This document shows, piece after piece, positions 1-6,518 of a stretch of 8,989 nucleotides of DNA. The notes below the pieces were generated by a model that had not been told where the DNA came from, searched no databases, and worked only from the letters and a program-made list of their open reading frames with translations. Each line of letters starts with the position of its first letter. Within the stretch, counting starts at the first letter, position 1. The translations under genes were made by a program, and so were the position numbers. Source of the stretch: Acholeplasmataceae bacterium (GTDB taxonomy: Bacteria > Bacillota > Negativicutes > Acidaminococcales > Acidaminococcaceae). The stretch covers positions 1-8,989 of the forward strand of contig JAAYAE010000067.1 in assembly GCA_012719555.1 (NCBI GenBank), written 5' to 3'.

Positions 1-37
1 AATATATGTACAGTATCAATTGAAGATAAATATATAA
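1..37 (+). CDS. Possible 3' end of an upstream pilus/secretion gene (partial)
   Basis: The frame starting at base 2 is open from the window edge to a TAA at 35-37 and encodes IYVQYQLKINI. The alternating hydrophobic pattern looks like a terminal beta strand. The stop lies 18 bp before the next start codon, a typical operon spacing. In type IV pilus and type II secretion operons the gene before PilP/GspC-like proteins is often PilO or GspM-like, whose ferredoxin-like domain ends in a beta strand, so that identity is possible but only inferred. Eleven codons are too few to identify a family. Frame 1 is also open, through to a TAA at 61-63, but its translation looks less protein-like. Confidence 0.3.
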   Translation, partial: IYVQYQLKINI

Positions 38-55
38 ACCGCAGGAGGCTCAATC

Positions 56-613
56 ATGGATAAAAATCACGCAAAAATGGACAAAGTAAGTTGTGCCATT
101 CTAGCTGCTTTTATTTTAATGAGTGGAACCCATTTTAGCTGTCGTTACGATGTTGGCGCCCTTGTAGATACCATGTTTCAGAAAGTTTCTGCAGAAACTT
201 ATCTACGAGAAACTTCCCATACAACACAAGTAGCCTTGGCTGCCCCAACAGCTAATGATAGCGCTGAAGAGGCTTTAACCACAGTGACAAAGTCTATTGC
301 ACGTAATCCTTTTGCCGTTCCGGCCGGAGCTATGCCTGTAAATACTACTTATGTACCTGCGGGCGTTAACGGCAGTAATAATAACATGAATAATAATAAA
401 TCCGTACAACCAAAAGTCCCTGCAGCCCCTAGTGCTCCTATACTACAGGGTATTGTCCAAAGCGGCAGTAAGAGTATGGCAATTATTGAATACATGGGAA
501 CCAGTAAAGCTTATAGTTTGGGTCAAGAAGTTGGCGGATACACTTTGGAAAGTATTGGAGCTAGGTCTGTGTCTCTTGGTGGTGAGCAAATAAGCATAGG
601 AGGTAACGGTTAA
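56..613 (+). CDS. PilP/GspC-like inner-membrane pilus or secretion assembly protein
   Basis: A 185-residue protein. The start is set by AGGAGG at 43-48, 7 nt before the ATG. Residues 11-25 form one hydrophobic segment after a short charged N-terminus, suggesting a single inner-membrane anchor with the rest in the periplasm. There is a Cys at 29, but HFSC is not a lipobox, so it resembles bitopic GspC more than the lipoprotein PilP. Residues 50-125 are a low-complexity linker rich in Ala, Thr, Pro and Asn, containing RNPF (83-86, counting from Arg82). Residues 128-182 resemble the compact beta domain of PilP and GspC (homology region): LQGIVQSG, then AIIEY, YSLGQEVGGYTLESIG and VSLGGEQISI. In known systems this domain contacts the N0 domain of the secretin, and the next gene is a secretin overlapping this stop by one base (TAATG). 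The family is clear from fold pattern and context; choosing between pilus and secretion roles is not possible from this window. Confidence 0.75.
   Translation: MDKNHAKMDKVSCAILAAFILMSGTHFSCRYDVGALVDTMFQKVSAETYLRETSHTTQVALAAPTANDSAEEALTTVTKSIARNPFAVPAGAMPVNTTYVPAGVNGSNNNMNNNKSVQPKVPAAPSAPILQGIVQSGSKSMAIIEYMGTSKAYSLGQEVGGYTLESIGARSVSLGGEQISIGGNG
374..400 (+). repeat. AAT-rich triplet tract encoding an Asn-rich linker
   Basis: A run of mostly AAT codons (377-397) encodes NNNMNNN, flanked by Ser107 and Lys115, within the PilP/GspC-like protein. It lies in the flexible linker between the membrane anchor and the folded C-terminal domain. Because the unit is three bases, slippage would change linker length without breaking the frame. 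Only one copy of the sequence is visible, so variability is not shown. Confidence 0.6.
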
Positions 614-2007
614 TGACCTTCGACATAAGGCCTTTACGGGCTTTGGTTTTAGCCTTCCTTTTAGTAATAGGCAGCTTTTCCACTTGCGTGGCTGCGGAAA
701 ATGTATCACTAACAATTCAAAAAGGTGACATTCGTGACGTGTTGGCTGCGCTCTCGGCAATTTCCGGGCAAAGTATCGTTACAGATGATAGTGTCAAGGG
801 AACAATTTCCATAGACTTGGAAAATGTTCCTTTTACTACTGCTCTAGATCTGGTCACTCGCTCTAAAGGCCTAGCCTATAAAACCGTTAGTAATGTTATA
901 GTGGTGTCTTCCTACGAAAATATTAATAAATTTTTTGGCAATGTTGGCGTCTACAAGTTGCAATATGCTAAAGCTTCTGAAGTTTTAGATACTTTGAAAA
1001 CAATTATAAAAGGAGATGGGCTTAGTGCCGATGCCGTTACCAATTCTATCGTCTTTACCGGTAATGGGGGCGAAGAGGCCAAGCTCCGTGATGCACTGAC
1101 ACTTCTGGACGTAGCAACTAAACAGGTAACCTTAGAAGCAAAAATTATCGCTATAAGTGTAGAAGATGAAAAGAATCTCGGTGTTACTTGGGATTGGACT
1201 GTCCTCCCACAATCCGAAGATACAGGCAGCAGCAGCTCTTCAAAATATGGTGGTATTATTGACCTAAGTCATGGTTATACTGCTCGTTTTCAGGCAACGG
1301 TAAATGCTTTGATTACCAATGGTAAAGCCAAAATATTAGCAACTCCTCGAATTATAACCATACCGGGAAAGGCAGCCAGTATCTTCATTGGCGACCATAT
1401 TCCCGTACTAACTGATAAGATTGAAAATGGTACTACTACTACCACTACGTCCTATGTAGATGCCGGTATTAAACTTTCCTATACGCCTATAGTAAGCGAT
1501 GATGGCTATATAACTTCCGTAGTGCATACCGAAGTTAGTACGCCAACTTTGGTATCCGAGCTTAAAAATTACAAAATCACCAGCCGAACTGCTGACACTA
1601 ATGTACGTATGCGCAACGGTGAGACCCTTGTTATTGGTGGTTTAATCAATGAGGAAGAACAAAAAAGTTTTAAAAGCATTCCTTTCCTTTCCAATATCCC
1701 CTTGTTAGGGGAATTATTCAAAAGCAGAAGTACAACCAAGAGTAAAACAGAAGTAATGATGATACTTACACCATACATTACTAATGCCGGAGAATCTCCC
1801 GCTATATATAACGACAAGGTTAAAAATGCTTCCTTGACTGCGGTACCGGGTTCTCAAGAAGAAGAAGAGGCCAAACGCATTAAACGTGAAGAGCAGAGCA
1901 TAAGTGGAGAAAAAGTTGATGCTTCACTTAGCCCCGTAAAAAAAGAAACTATGCGGCAGCGGTTTGACGCAAGGATAGCCGAACAGCAAACAAATGAAAA
2001 TAGTTGA
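613..2007 (+). CDS. Short secretin, outer-membrane channel (PilQ/GspD family)
   Basis: A 464-residue secretin that should form the outer-membrane ring of a type IV pilus or type II secretion-like machine. AGGAGG at 598-603 lies 9 nt before the ATG, inside the previous gene. Residues 1-28 form a signal peptide (RPLR, hydrophobic core, VAA before Glu29). Residues 30-100 match the N0/STN domain (QKGDIRDVLAALSAISG; GTISIDLENVPFTTALDLV). Residues 112-168 match a single N1/NolW-type domain (VYKLQYAKASEVLDTLK). Residues 170-390 are the secretin beta-barrel domain, with ATPRIITIPGKAASIFIGD, a Thr run at 274-279, GIKLSYTPIVSDDG, ETLVIGGLI and the signature PFLSNIPLLGELF at 357-369. A charged tail follows (about 395-464, EEEEAKRIKREEQ), which could be a pilotin-binding segment; that is inference. 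It is shorter than typical PilQ or GspD: no AMIN domains and no N2/N3 domains are present. It is the last gene before a terminator. Confidence 0.93.
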   Translation: MTFDIRPLRALVLAFLLVIGSFSTCVAAENVSLTIQKGDIRDVLAALSAISGQSIVTDDSVKGTISIDLENVPFTTALDLVTRSKGLAYKTVSNVIVVSSYENINKFFGNVGVYKLQYAKASEVLDTLKTIIKGDGLSADAVTNSIVFTGNGGEEAKLRDALTLLDVATKQVTLEAKIIAISVEDEKNLGVTWDWTVLPQSEDTGSSSSSKYGGIIDLSHGYTARFQATVNALITNGKAKILATPRIITIPGKAASIFIGDHIPVLTDKIENGTTTTTTSYVDAGIKLSYTPIVSDDGYITSVVHTEVSTPTLVSELKNYKITSRTADTNVRMRNGETLVIGGLINEEEQKSFKSIPFLSNIPLLGELFKSRSTTKSKTEVMMILTPYITNAGESPAIYNDKVKNASLTAVPGSQEEEEAKRIKREEQSISGEKVDASLSPVKKETMRQRFDARIAEQQTNENS

Positions 2008-2020
2008 CAATAATGCCAAA

Positions 2021-2057
2021 GCACCTGACTCATTTAAGATGAGACAGGTGCTTTTTT
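2021..2057 (+). terminator. Rho-independent terminator after the secretin gene
   Basis: GCACCTG (2021-2027) pairs with CAGGTGC (2045-2051). After an A/A mismatch, CTCAT (2029-2033) pairs with ATGAG (2039-2043), leaving a 5-nt loop. Six T follow at 2052-2057. It begins 13 bp after the secretin stop. Read on the - strand the same hairpin is followed by only three T (TTTGGC), so it could end the converging thiE transcript only weakly. Confidence 0.88.
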
Positions 2058-2078
2058 AATCAGCTTACATTACGCGCT

Positions 2079-2696
2079 TTATTTGTTTCTTATTGTCCTT
2101 ACAACCTCTTCAATATTAGGATTAGCTAATATACCACTTATCATGGCACATCCTGCAATCCCGCAGCTCATTACTTGCCTGTATTTATCTACACCAATAC
2201 CGCCAATTCCTACAATAGGAATATGCACTGCCTCCTTTATTGCGCGCAATCTTTCCAGCCCAACCGCTTTGGCATCCAACTTACTACCTGTAGGATATAT
2301 GGCCCCTACGCCCAAATAATCAGCCCCACGTTTTTCTGCGTCTAAGGCTTCGTCCACTGTGTGAGCAGAAATACCAATAATCGTATCTTCTCCCAATTGC
2401 CTTCTGGCTTGCTCTATATTATCATCTTCCTGACCTAAATGTACCCCTGCTGCACATATTTTCTGAGCCACAGTAATATTATCGTTTATAAGCAAAGGTA
2501 CTTTATAACTATCACAAAGTATTTTTACTTTTTCTCCTATTTTTAAAAAAGTTGGCAAATCTATATTTTTTTCACGTAACTGCACTAAAGTTACTCCCCC
2601 ACTAAGTGCCGCTTCTAAACAGACATAAAAATCCCTGCCCGCAAGATATTGCCTATCAGTAACTAAATATATGCCATAATCTATACTTGGTTTCAT
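2079..2696 (-). CDS. thiE: Thiamine phosphate synthase
   Basis: A 205-residue cytosolic TIM-barrel enzyme that joins HMP-pyrophosphate and hydroxyethylthiazole phosphate to give thiamine phosphate and pyrophosphate. Family motifs appear in order: YLVTD (10-14), VQLREK (38-43), LLINDN (68-73), GVHLGQED (84-91), IGISAHT (107-113), YLGVGAIYPTGSK (127-139, a variant of GPIFPTxTK) and the phosphate-binding IVGIGGI (161-167). Length is normal. The ATG overlaps the thiM stop by 4 nt (ATGA), and a GGGGAG-type ribosome binding site lies just upstream inside thiM, so translational coupling is likely. It is the last gene of the tkt-thiDME series and converges with the secretin gene across 71 bp. Confidence 0.97.
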   Translation of the reverse strand: MKPSIDYGIYLVTDRQYLAGRDFYVCLEAALSGGVTLVQLREKNIDLPTFLKIGEKVKILCDSYKVPLLINDNITVAQKICAAGVHLGQEDDNIEQARRQLGEDTIIGISAHTVDEALDAEKRGADYLGVGAIYPTGSKLDAKAVGLERLRAIKEAVHIPIVGIGGIGVDKYRQVMSCGIAGCAMISGILANPNIEEVVRTIRNK

Positions 2697-3502
2697 AGCT
2701 TATCTCCCCTAAAACCCTCCGCTGCCTTAAGGCCAGTTAAGTTACTAACCGCATCAAAAAGCTTTACCTTAAAAGTACCTAATCCATCCACACCGTTTAA
2801 TGCAGCAGCATGCTCTGCCGCCACATTCATGGCTGTAATGCCAAAAAGTGCAGCTGAAAAATAGTCATCGCTCACTGCCGCCCCACAGGCAATTAGAGTA
2901 GTTGTCATACAACCGGTTCCTGTTACTTTGGCTAATAGTTCATGCCCATTACGCCCAATAACTACTTGCTTGCCATCACTAACGGCATCAATAGCGCCTG
3001 TAACAGCTACTACACAGTTAAATTTTTTAGCAGCCTGAAGGGCAAATTCTCCTTTAATATCACAATCTATGCCGGCATCCACACCCTGACCAAAGTTATT
3101 ATCCCCCAAAAGCGCTCTGCATTCAGCATAATTACCACGGATAATTTGTACCCTGTTCGTTATTAATTCTATAGCCATATCTAAGCGCATTTTTGTAGCC
3201 ATAACCCCTACAGGATCTAAAACAATAGGAATTCCCCGCATTTTAGCAATTTTGGCAGCAGCTAACATAGAAGCAAATTTTATTTTATTTACAGTCCCTA
3301 AATTAAGCACTAACGCATCTGCGTTTCCTGTAATATCAGCCATCTCTTCCAACGCATCGGCCATAACAGGGGCCGCTCCAAAACATAAGGTAATATTAGC
3401 ACAATCACTGGCAGTTACATAGTTTGTTATATGATGAATTAAAGGTTTATGCTTTTTAATACTAAGATCTATTATTCTAAATTTTTCCAGCAGCAACTTC
3501 AT
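2693..3502 (-). CDS. thiM: Hydroxyethylthiazole kinase
   Basis: A 269-residue ribokinase-fold enzyme that phosphorylates 4-methyl-5-(2-hydroxyethyl)thiazole with ATP, supplying ThiE with its thiazole substrate. Visible motifs are HHITNYVT (23-30), APVMADA (44-50), LVLNLGT (64-70), VLDPVGV (94-100), IIRGNYAE (120-127), VVAVTGAIDAVSDG (164-177) and the anion-hole GTGCM (195-199). C198 aligns with the conserved active-site Cys of ThiM. The usual glycine after DPVGV is Met101, a mild variant. It overlaps thiD (3499-3502) and thiE (2693-2696) by 4 nt each. ThiM acts on exogenous or recycled thiazole, so its presence marks a salvage route rather than de novo synthesis. Confidence 0.97.
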   Translation of the reverse strand: MKLLLEKFRIIDLSIKKHKPLIHHITNYVTASDCANITLCFGAAPVMADALEEMADITGNADALVLNLGTVNKIKFASMLAAAKIAKMRGIPIVLDPVGVMATKMRLDMAIELITNRVQIIRGNYAECRALLGDNNFGQGVDAGIDCDIKGEFALQAAKKFNCVVAVTGAIDAVSDGKQVVIGRNGHELLAKVTGTGCMTTTLIACGAAVSDDYFSAALFGITAMNVAAEHAAALNGVDGLGTFKVKLFDAVSNLTGLKAAEGFRGDKL

Positions 3503-4302
3503 TCTTCATATCCTGCTTTCCTGAACATCTTTACAAAATGGTGCGTAGGACCACACCCCTTACCAATATCCAAAGCGTGTTTAATTGCCAACGTAACATA
3601 TGCTTTACTCTCTTTTACTGCTTCAGGCAAATGCAAACCTTGTGCCAAATTTGCCGCCAATGCCGATGATAAAGTGCACCCTGTCCCATGTGTATTCTTA
3701 GTAGCAATCTGCTCACCTGCAAACCACATTCCTCCGTTAGCGGTATAGAGAAAATCATCAGCAGATTTGTCTAAATGGCCACCTTTTATCAAAACATTTT
3801 TTGCCCCTAAGGCTAAAATTTTCTTAGCCGCTTTTATCATTGCTTCCCTATCTTGTACAGCGAACCCAACTATGCGTTCCGCCTCCGGTAAATTAGGTGT
3901 TACCAATGTTGCTAAGGGCAAAAGTTTTTCTACAAGAGCACTACAAGCATCAGGCGCCAATAAATCAAACCCACTTTTAGAAACCATAACCGTATCCAAG
4001 ACAATAATAGGAGGCTTATAGTAAGCAAGCCTTTCCGCAATTATATTTATAATATTTACTTGAGAAACCATTCCTATTTTTACCGCGTCTACTCTAATAT
4101 CTGAAAAAATAGCATCTATTTGTGCCGCTACTACTTCCTCATCTATATTCTGCACCATAGTTACACCTTGAGTATTTTGTGCCGTTACAGCAGTTATAAC
4201 ACTCATACCAAAACAACCATGAGCTGCGAAGGTTTTTAGGTCAGCTTGTATTCCAGCACCACCGGACGAATCCGAACCTGCAATAGTCAACAAATGTTTC
4301 AT
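3499..4302 (-). CDS. thiD: Hydroxymethylpyrimidine / phosphomethylpyrimidine kinase
   Basis: Phosphorylates HMP to HMP-phosphate and then to HMP-pyrophosphate, the pyrimidine substrate of ThiE. I place the start at the ATG at 4302, giving 267 residues, because AGGAGG (4312-4307) lies just upstream and the protein then opens with the family's usual MKHLLTIAGSD. A GTG at 4329 would add nine residues but falls inside a hairpin and has no ribosome binding site. Motifs are GSDSSGGAGIQADLK (9-23), VKIGM (74-78), LDTVMVSKSG (102-111), VTPNLPEAE (134-142), LIKGGHL (171-177) and THGTGCTLSSALA (204-216), with catalytic-loop C209. The C-terminal GPTHHF (251-256) is also typical of ThiD. It ends in a 4-nt ATGA overlap with thiM. 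The 61-bp gap to the transketolase stop holds a hairpin. Confidence 0.96.
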   Translation of the reverse strand: MKHLLTIAGSDSSGGAGIQADLKTFAAHGCFGMSVITAVTAQNTQGVTMVQNIDEEVVAAQIDAIFSDIRVDAVKIGMVSQVNIINIIAERLAYYKPPIIVLDTVMVSKSGFDLLAPDACSALVEKLLPLATLVTPNLPEAERIVGFAVQDREAMIKAAKKILALGAKNVLIKGGHLDKSADDFLYTANGGMWFAGEQIATKNTHGTGCTLSSALAANLAQGLHLPEAVKESKAYVTLAIKHALDIGKGCGPTHHFVKMFRKAGYEE

Positions 4303-4306
4303 ATTT

Positions 4307-4312
4307 CCTCCT
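4307..4312 (-). promoter_or_regulatory. Ribosome binding site that fixes the thiD start
   Basis: AGGAGG on the - strand, 4 nt before the ATG at 4302. The spacing is short but the match is complete. It argues against the upstream GTG at 4329, since a ribosome starting there would have no comparable site. Confidence 0.7.
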
Positions 4313-4320
4313 ATCATCAA

Positions 4321-4357
4321 AACAGGCACAGGCTGAAACTTACAGCTTGTGCCTGTT
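4321..4357 (-). terminator. Strong hairpin between tkt and thiD, possible attenuating terminator
   Basis: Perfect 10-bp arms (AACAGGCACA at 4321-4330 and TGTGCCTGTT at 4348-4357) extend inward past one mismatch (C/A in the transcribed strand) by 4 more bp (4332-4335 with 4343-4346), leaving a 7-nt loop. In the transcribed direction the hairpin starts 6 bp after the tkt stop and is followed by only four T (TTTTGATGATAGG), then the thiD ribosome binding site. That suggests a partial terminator, an attenuator or an RNA processing/stability hairpin rather than a full stop. It has none of the TPP riboswitch core motifs. Confidence 0.55.
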
Positions 4358-4363
4358 GATGTT

Positions 4364-6352
4364 TTAGTTAATTTTTTGAACCATAGCTACTATATTTTCC
4401 ACCGTAAATCCATATTTTTCATAAACTACGTCACCGGGCGCTGAAGCTCCAAACTTATTAATACCAATGACGCGCTCATCACTGCCGGTATATTTACTCC
4501 AACCAAAAGGGATTCCTGCTTCAATAGCAATCCTAGGTATACCCGTTGGCATAACACTTTCTTTATACGATTGGTTTTGTTTATCAAACATATCCCATGA
4601 AGGCATGGAAACAACGCTTACATTGATTTTTTTCTCAGCCAAAGCTTTTTGTGCCGCCAGAGCCAAAGACACTTCACTTCCTGCGGCTAAAAGCACTGCT
4701 TTTAGCTTATTAGGGGTACCTGGATTTAAGACATAAGCCCCTTTTACTGCATTAGTCCTAATCAAATCTTTGTATTCTGTTAATACCGGTAACTTTTGAC
4801 GACTTAATAACAAGCAAGTCGGTTGTTCGGCATTAAGGCAAGCACTACGCCAGGCTACGGCAGTTTCCAGAGCATCAGCAGGCCTAAACACAGAAACGTT
4901 TGGCATCATTCGTAAACTCATTGTTTGCTCAATTGGTTGATGTGTTGGCCCATCTTCGCCCAAAGCTATACTATCGTGTGTCAAAACATAAATACTACGA
5001 ATCCCCATTAATGCGGACATACGCACCGCGGGCCGTAAGAAGTCTGCAAATACCAAAAATGTTCCGCCGTAAGGAATGAACCCTCCATGCAAAGCCAGCC
5101 CATTTAAAATAGCACCCATAGCATGTTCACGCACACCAAAATGCATATTACGTCCGCTTGGATTAGCCGCAGAAAAATAACCTTCTGCTTTTACTACAGT
5201 TTTATTAGAAGGCCCTAAATCCGCACTTCCACCCACTAAGGCCGGAATCATTTTAGAAAGCGTCTGCAATATTTCGCCGGAGGCTTCGCGTGTAGAAGTT
5301 TTAGCTACATTAGCAAATATTTTCTCCAAATCTGATTGGGCAATACTAAGCTTACCCATAAGTCTATCCTGCAGTTCTTTGGAAAGTTCAGGATAAGCTT
5401 TGGCATACTTCTTCATCATGCCTTCCCAAGCAGCTTGATTTTTTTTGCAGACGGATAATTTGCCGGCAAAATATGTCTTAACTTCATCTGGCACATAAAA
5501 AGTTTTTTTAGGATCCCAACCCGCTTTTTCTTTAGTCAGAGAAACATTCTCTACACCTAAAGGCTCTCCATGCGCAGCTGCGCTGTCTTGTTTAGGACTG
5601 CCAAACCCAATATGAGTATCAACAATAACCAAAGAAGGATGTTTTTTATCAGCTCTCGCCGCTTTTATAGCAGCAATCATAGCATCCAAATCTTCCGAGG
5701 AAGCTACCTTTAAAACTTGCCAGCCATAAGCCTCAAAACGTTTACCTACATCTTCGCCAAAAGCTATATCTGTCTTGCCTTCAATAGTTATTTTATTATT
5801 GTCATACAAGAAAATCAACTTACCTAACCCTAATGTTCCTGCTAAAGATGCCGCTTCCGAAGAAATACCTTCCATCAAATCGCCATCGGAGGTCAAGCCA
5901 TAAGTATAGTGATCTACTACTTTAAATCCTTTTTTATTATACTTGGCAGCCAACATTTCTTCTCCAATAGCAAAACCAACAGCCATAGCAAATCCGTGCC
6001 CTAAAGGACCGGTAGAGGCCTCTACGCCTGCAGTTTGACCATACTCCGGGTGTCCCGGTGTCTTGGAATCCCATTGGCGAAAGTTTTTCAAATCTTTAAT
6101 ACTAAGACCAAAACCTGCCAAATGTAACATAGAGTAAAGTAACGCCGAACCATGCCCAGGCGACAAAATAAAGCGATCACGATTAAACCAACTTGGATTC
6201 TTTGGATTATATTTAATGAACCTATCCCAAAGAACATACATCAAGGGAGCTACTCCCAAAGGGAAACCCGGATGTCCTGAATTTGCAGCTTGTACCTGGT
6301 CTACGGAAAGAAAACGCAGCGTATTAATCGCGACTTGGTCAATTTTTTTCAT
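4364..6352 (-). CDS. tkt: Transketolase
   Basis: A 662-residue, TPP- and Mg-dependent enzyme of the non-oxidative pentose phosphate pathway that moves two-carbon ketol units between sugar phosphates in the cytosol. Length and domain order are complete. The TPP-binding N-terminal domain has SGHPG (25-29, His27), SPGHGSALLY (64-73), STGPLGHG (113-120) and SDGDLMEG (155-162) ending in YDNN (183-186). This last pair is the TPP/metal motif, with Ser155 replacing the first Gly of GDG. His261 lies in AHGEPLG. The pyrimidine-binding domain has GGSADLGPSN (374-383), FGVREHAM (405-412, catalytic Glu409), FADFLRP (435-441) and THDSIALGEDGPTHQP (458-473). The C-terminal transketolase domain runs from about 530 to the end. 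AAGGAG (6367-6362) lies 9 nt before the ATG. The next genes downstream make the TPP precursor this enzyme needs. Confidence 0.97.
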   Translation of the reverse strand: MKKIDQVAINTLRFLSVDQVQAANSGHPGFPLGVAPLMYVLWDRFIKYNPKNPSWFNRDRFILSPGHGSALLYSMLHLAGFGLSIKDLKNFRQWDSKTPGHPEYGQTAGVEASTGPLGHGFAMAVGFAIGEEMLAAKYNKKGFKVVDHYTYGLTSDGDLMEGISSEAASLAGTLGLGKLIFLYDNNKITIEGKTDIAFGEDVGKRFEAYGWQVLKVASSEDLDAMIAAIKAARADKKHPSLVIVDTHIGFGSPKQDSAAAHGEPLGVENVSLTKEKAGWDPKKTFYVPDEVKTYFAGKLSVCKKNQAAWEGMMKKYAKAYPELSKELQDRLMGKLSIAQSDLEKIFANVAKTSTREASGEILQTLSKMIPALVGGSADLGPSNKTVVKAEGYFSAANPSGRNMHFGVREHAMGAILNGLALHGGFIPYGGTFLVFADFLRPAVRMSALMGIRSIYVLTHDSIALGEDGPTHQPIEQTMSLRMMPNVSVFRPADALETAVAWRSACLNAEQPTCLLLSRQKLPVLTEYKDLIRTNAVKGAYVLNPGTPNKLKAVLLAAGSEVSLALAAQKALAEKKINVSVVSMPSWDMFDKQNQSYKESVMPTGIPRIAIEAGIPFGWSKYTGSDERVIGINKFGASAPGDVVYEKYGFTVENIVAMVQKIN

Positions 6353-6390
6353 TGATGGATTCTCCTTATAATATCTTTCTCTAACCTTCC

Positions 6391-6403
6391 CCCATGCAAT
6401 GGG
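6391..6403 (-). promoter_or_regulatory. Small leader hairpin upstream of tkt
   Basis: CCCAT (6391-6395) pairs with ATGGG (6399-6403) around a 3-nt loop, in the leader about 24 bp before the tkt ribosome binding site. On the - strand the 3' arm continues as GGGGGAAGG, which could alternatively pair with the upstream TTCCC (around 6431-6436), so two mutually exclusive folds are possible. I recognise no known riboswitch class here. Confidence 0.3.
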
Positions 6404-6449
6404 CTAATGCTTCAGTGCTTTTCACTTAAGGGAATTTCTTCAGAAAACA

Positions 6450-6477
6450 GAGTATATTTACTAGATAATTTATACTC
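6450..6477. promoter_or_regulatory. Inverted repeat, candidate operator upstream of tkt
   Basis: Perfect 7-bp arms GAGTATA (6450-6456) and TATACTC (6471-6477) are separated by 14 bp, giving 21 bp between arm centres, about two helical turns. That is the geometry expected for a dimeric regulator. It lies about 100 bp before the tkt start and just downstream of, or overlapping, the possible -10 boxes. No regulator family can be named from it. Confidence 0.4.
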
Positions 6478-6487
6478 ATATTGTTTA

Positions 6488-6516
6488 ATTATAAAGTAAA
6501 ATCTCTAAAAAATAAA
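6488..6516 (-). promoter_or_regulatory. Possible sigma-A promoter for tkt (and thiDME)
   Basis: A consensus TATAAT lies at 6493-6488 on the - strand. The best 17-bp-spaced -35 is a poor TTTATT (6516-6511). It falls in the AT-rich 166-bp gap between the CBS gene and tkt, the only sizeable non-coding stretch before tkt. Other -10-like hexamers (TATAAA at 6474-6469, TATACT at 6456-6451) lie nearby, so the true start site is uncertain. Confidence 0.35.
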
Positions 6517-6518
6517 GT

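Noticed and set aside
443..760. Open frame on the - strand overlapping the pilus protein and secretin genes (105 codons)
   Set aside because: It lies antisense across the junction of two well-supported genes, has no ribosome binding site that I can see, and its translation resembles no family.
2083..2319. Plus-strand open frames across the thi, tkt and EF-G genes (for example 2083-2319, 2942-3166, 7687-8067, 8290-8640)
   Set aside because: They are antisense to strongly supported genes, have no visible ribosome binding sites and no recognisable protein features.
3991..3999. ThiD has DTVM where many relatives have DPVM
   Set aside because: DTVM also occurs in well-known ThiD proteins, as I recall including that of Escherichia coli, so it is not a sign of altered function.
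4303..4329. Upstream GTG start for thiD adding nine residues
   Set aside because: The GTG is within the hairpin 4321-4357 and the added residues are not part of the family's N-terminus, whereas the ATG at 4302 has AGGAGG just upstream.
5867..5890. Transketolase TPP motif reads SDGDLMEG rather than GDGDLMEG
   Set aside because: The metal-binding Asp156, the second Gly and the distal Asn185/Asn186 are all kept, and a Ser here is, to my knowledge, tolerated in other transketolases.
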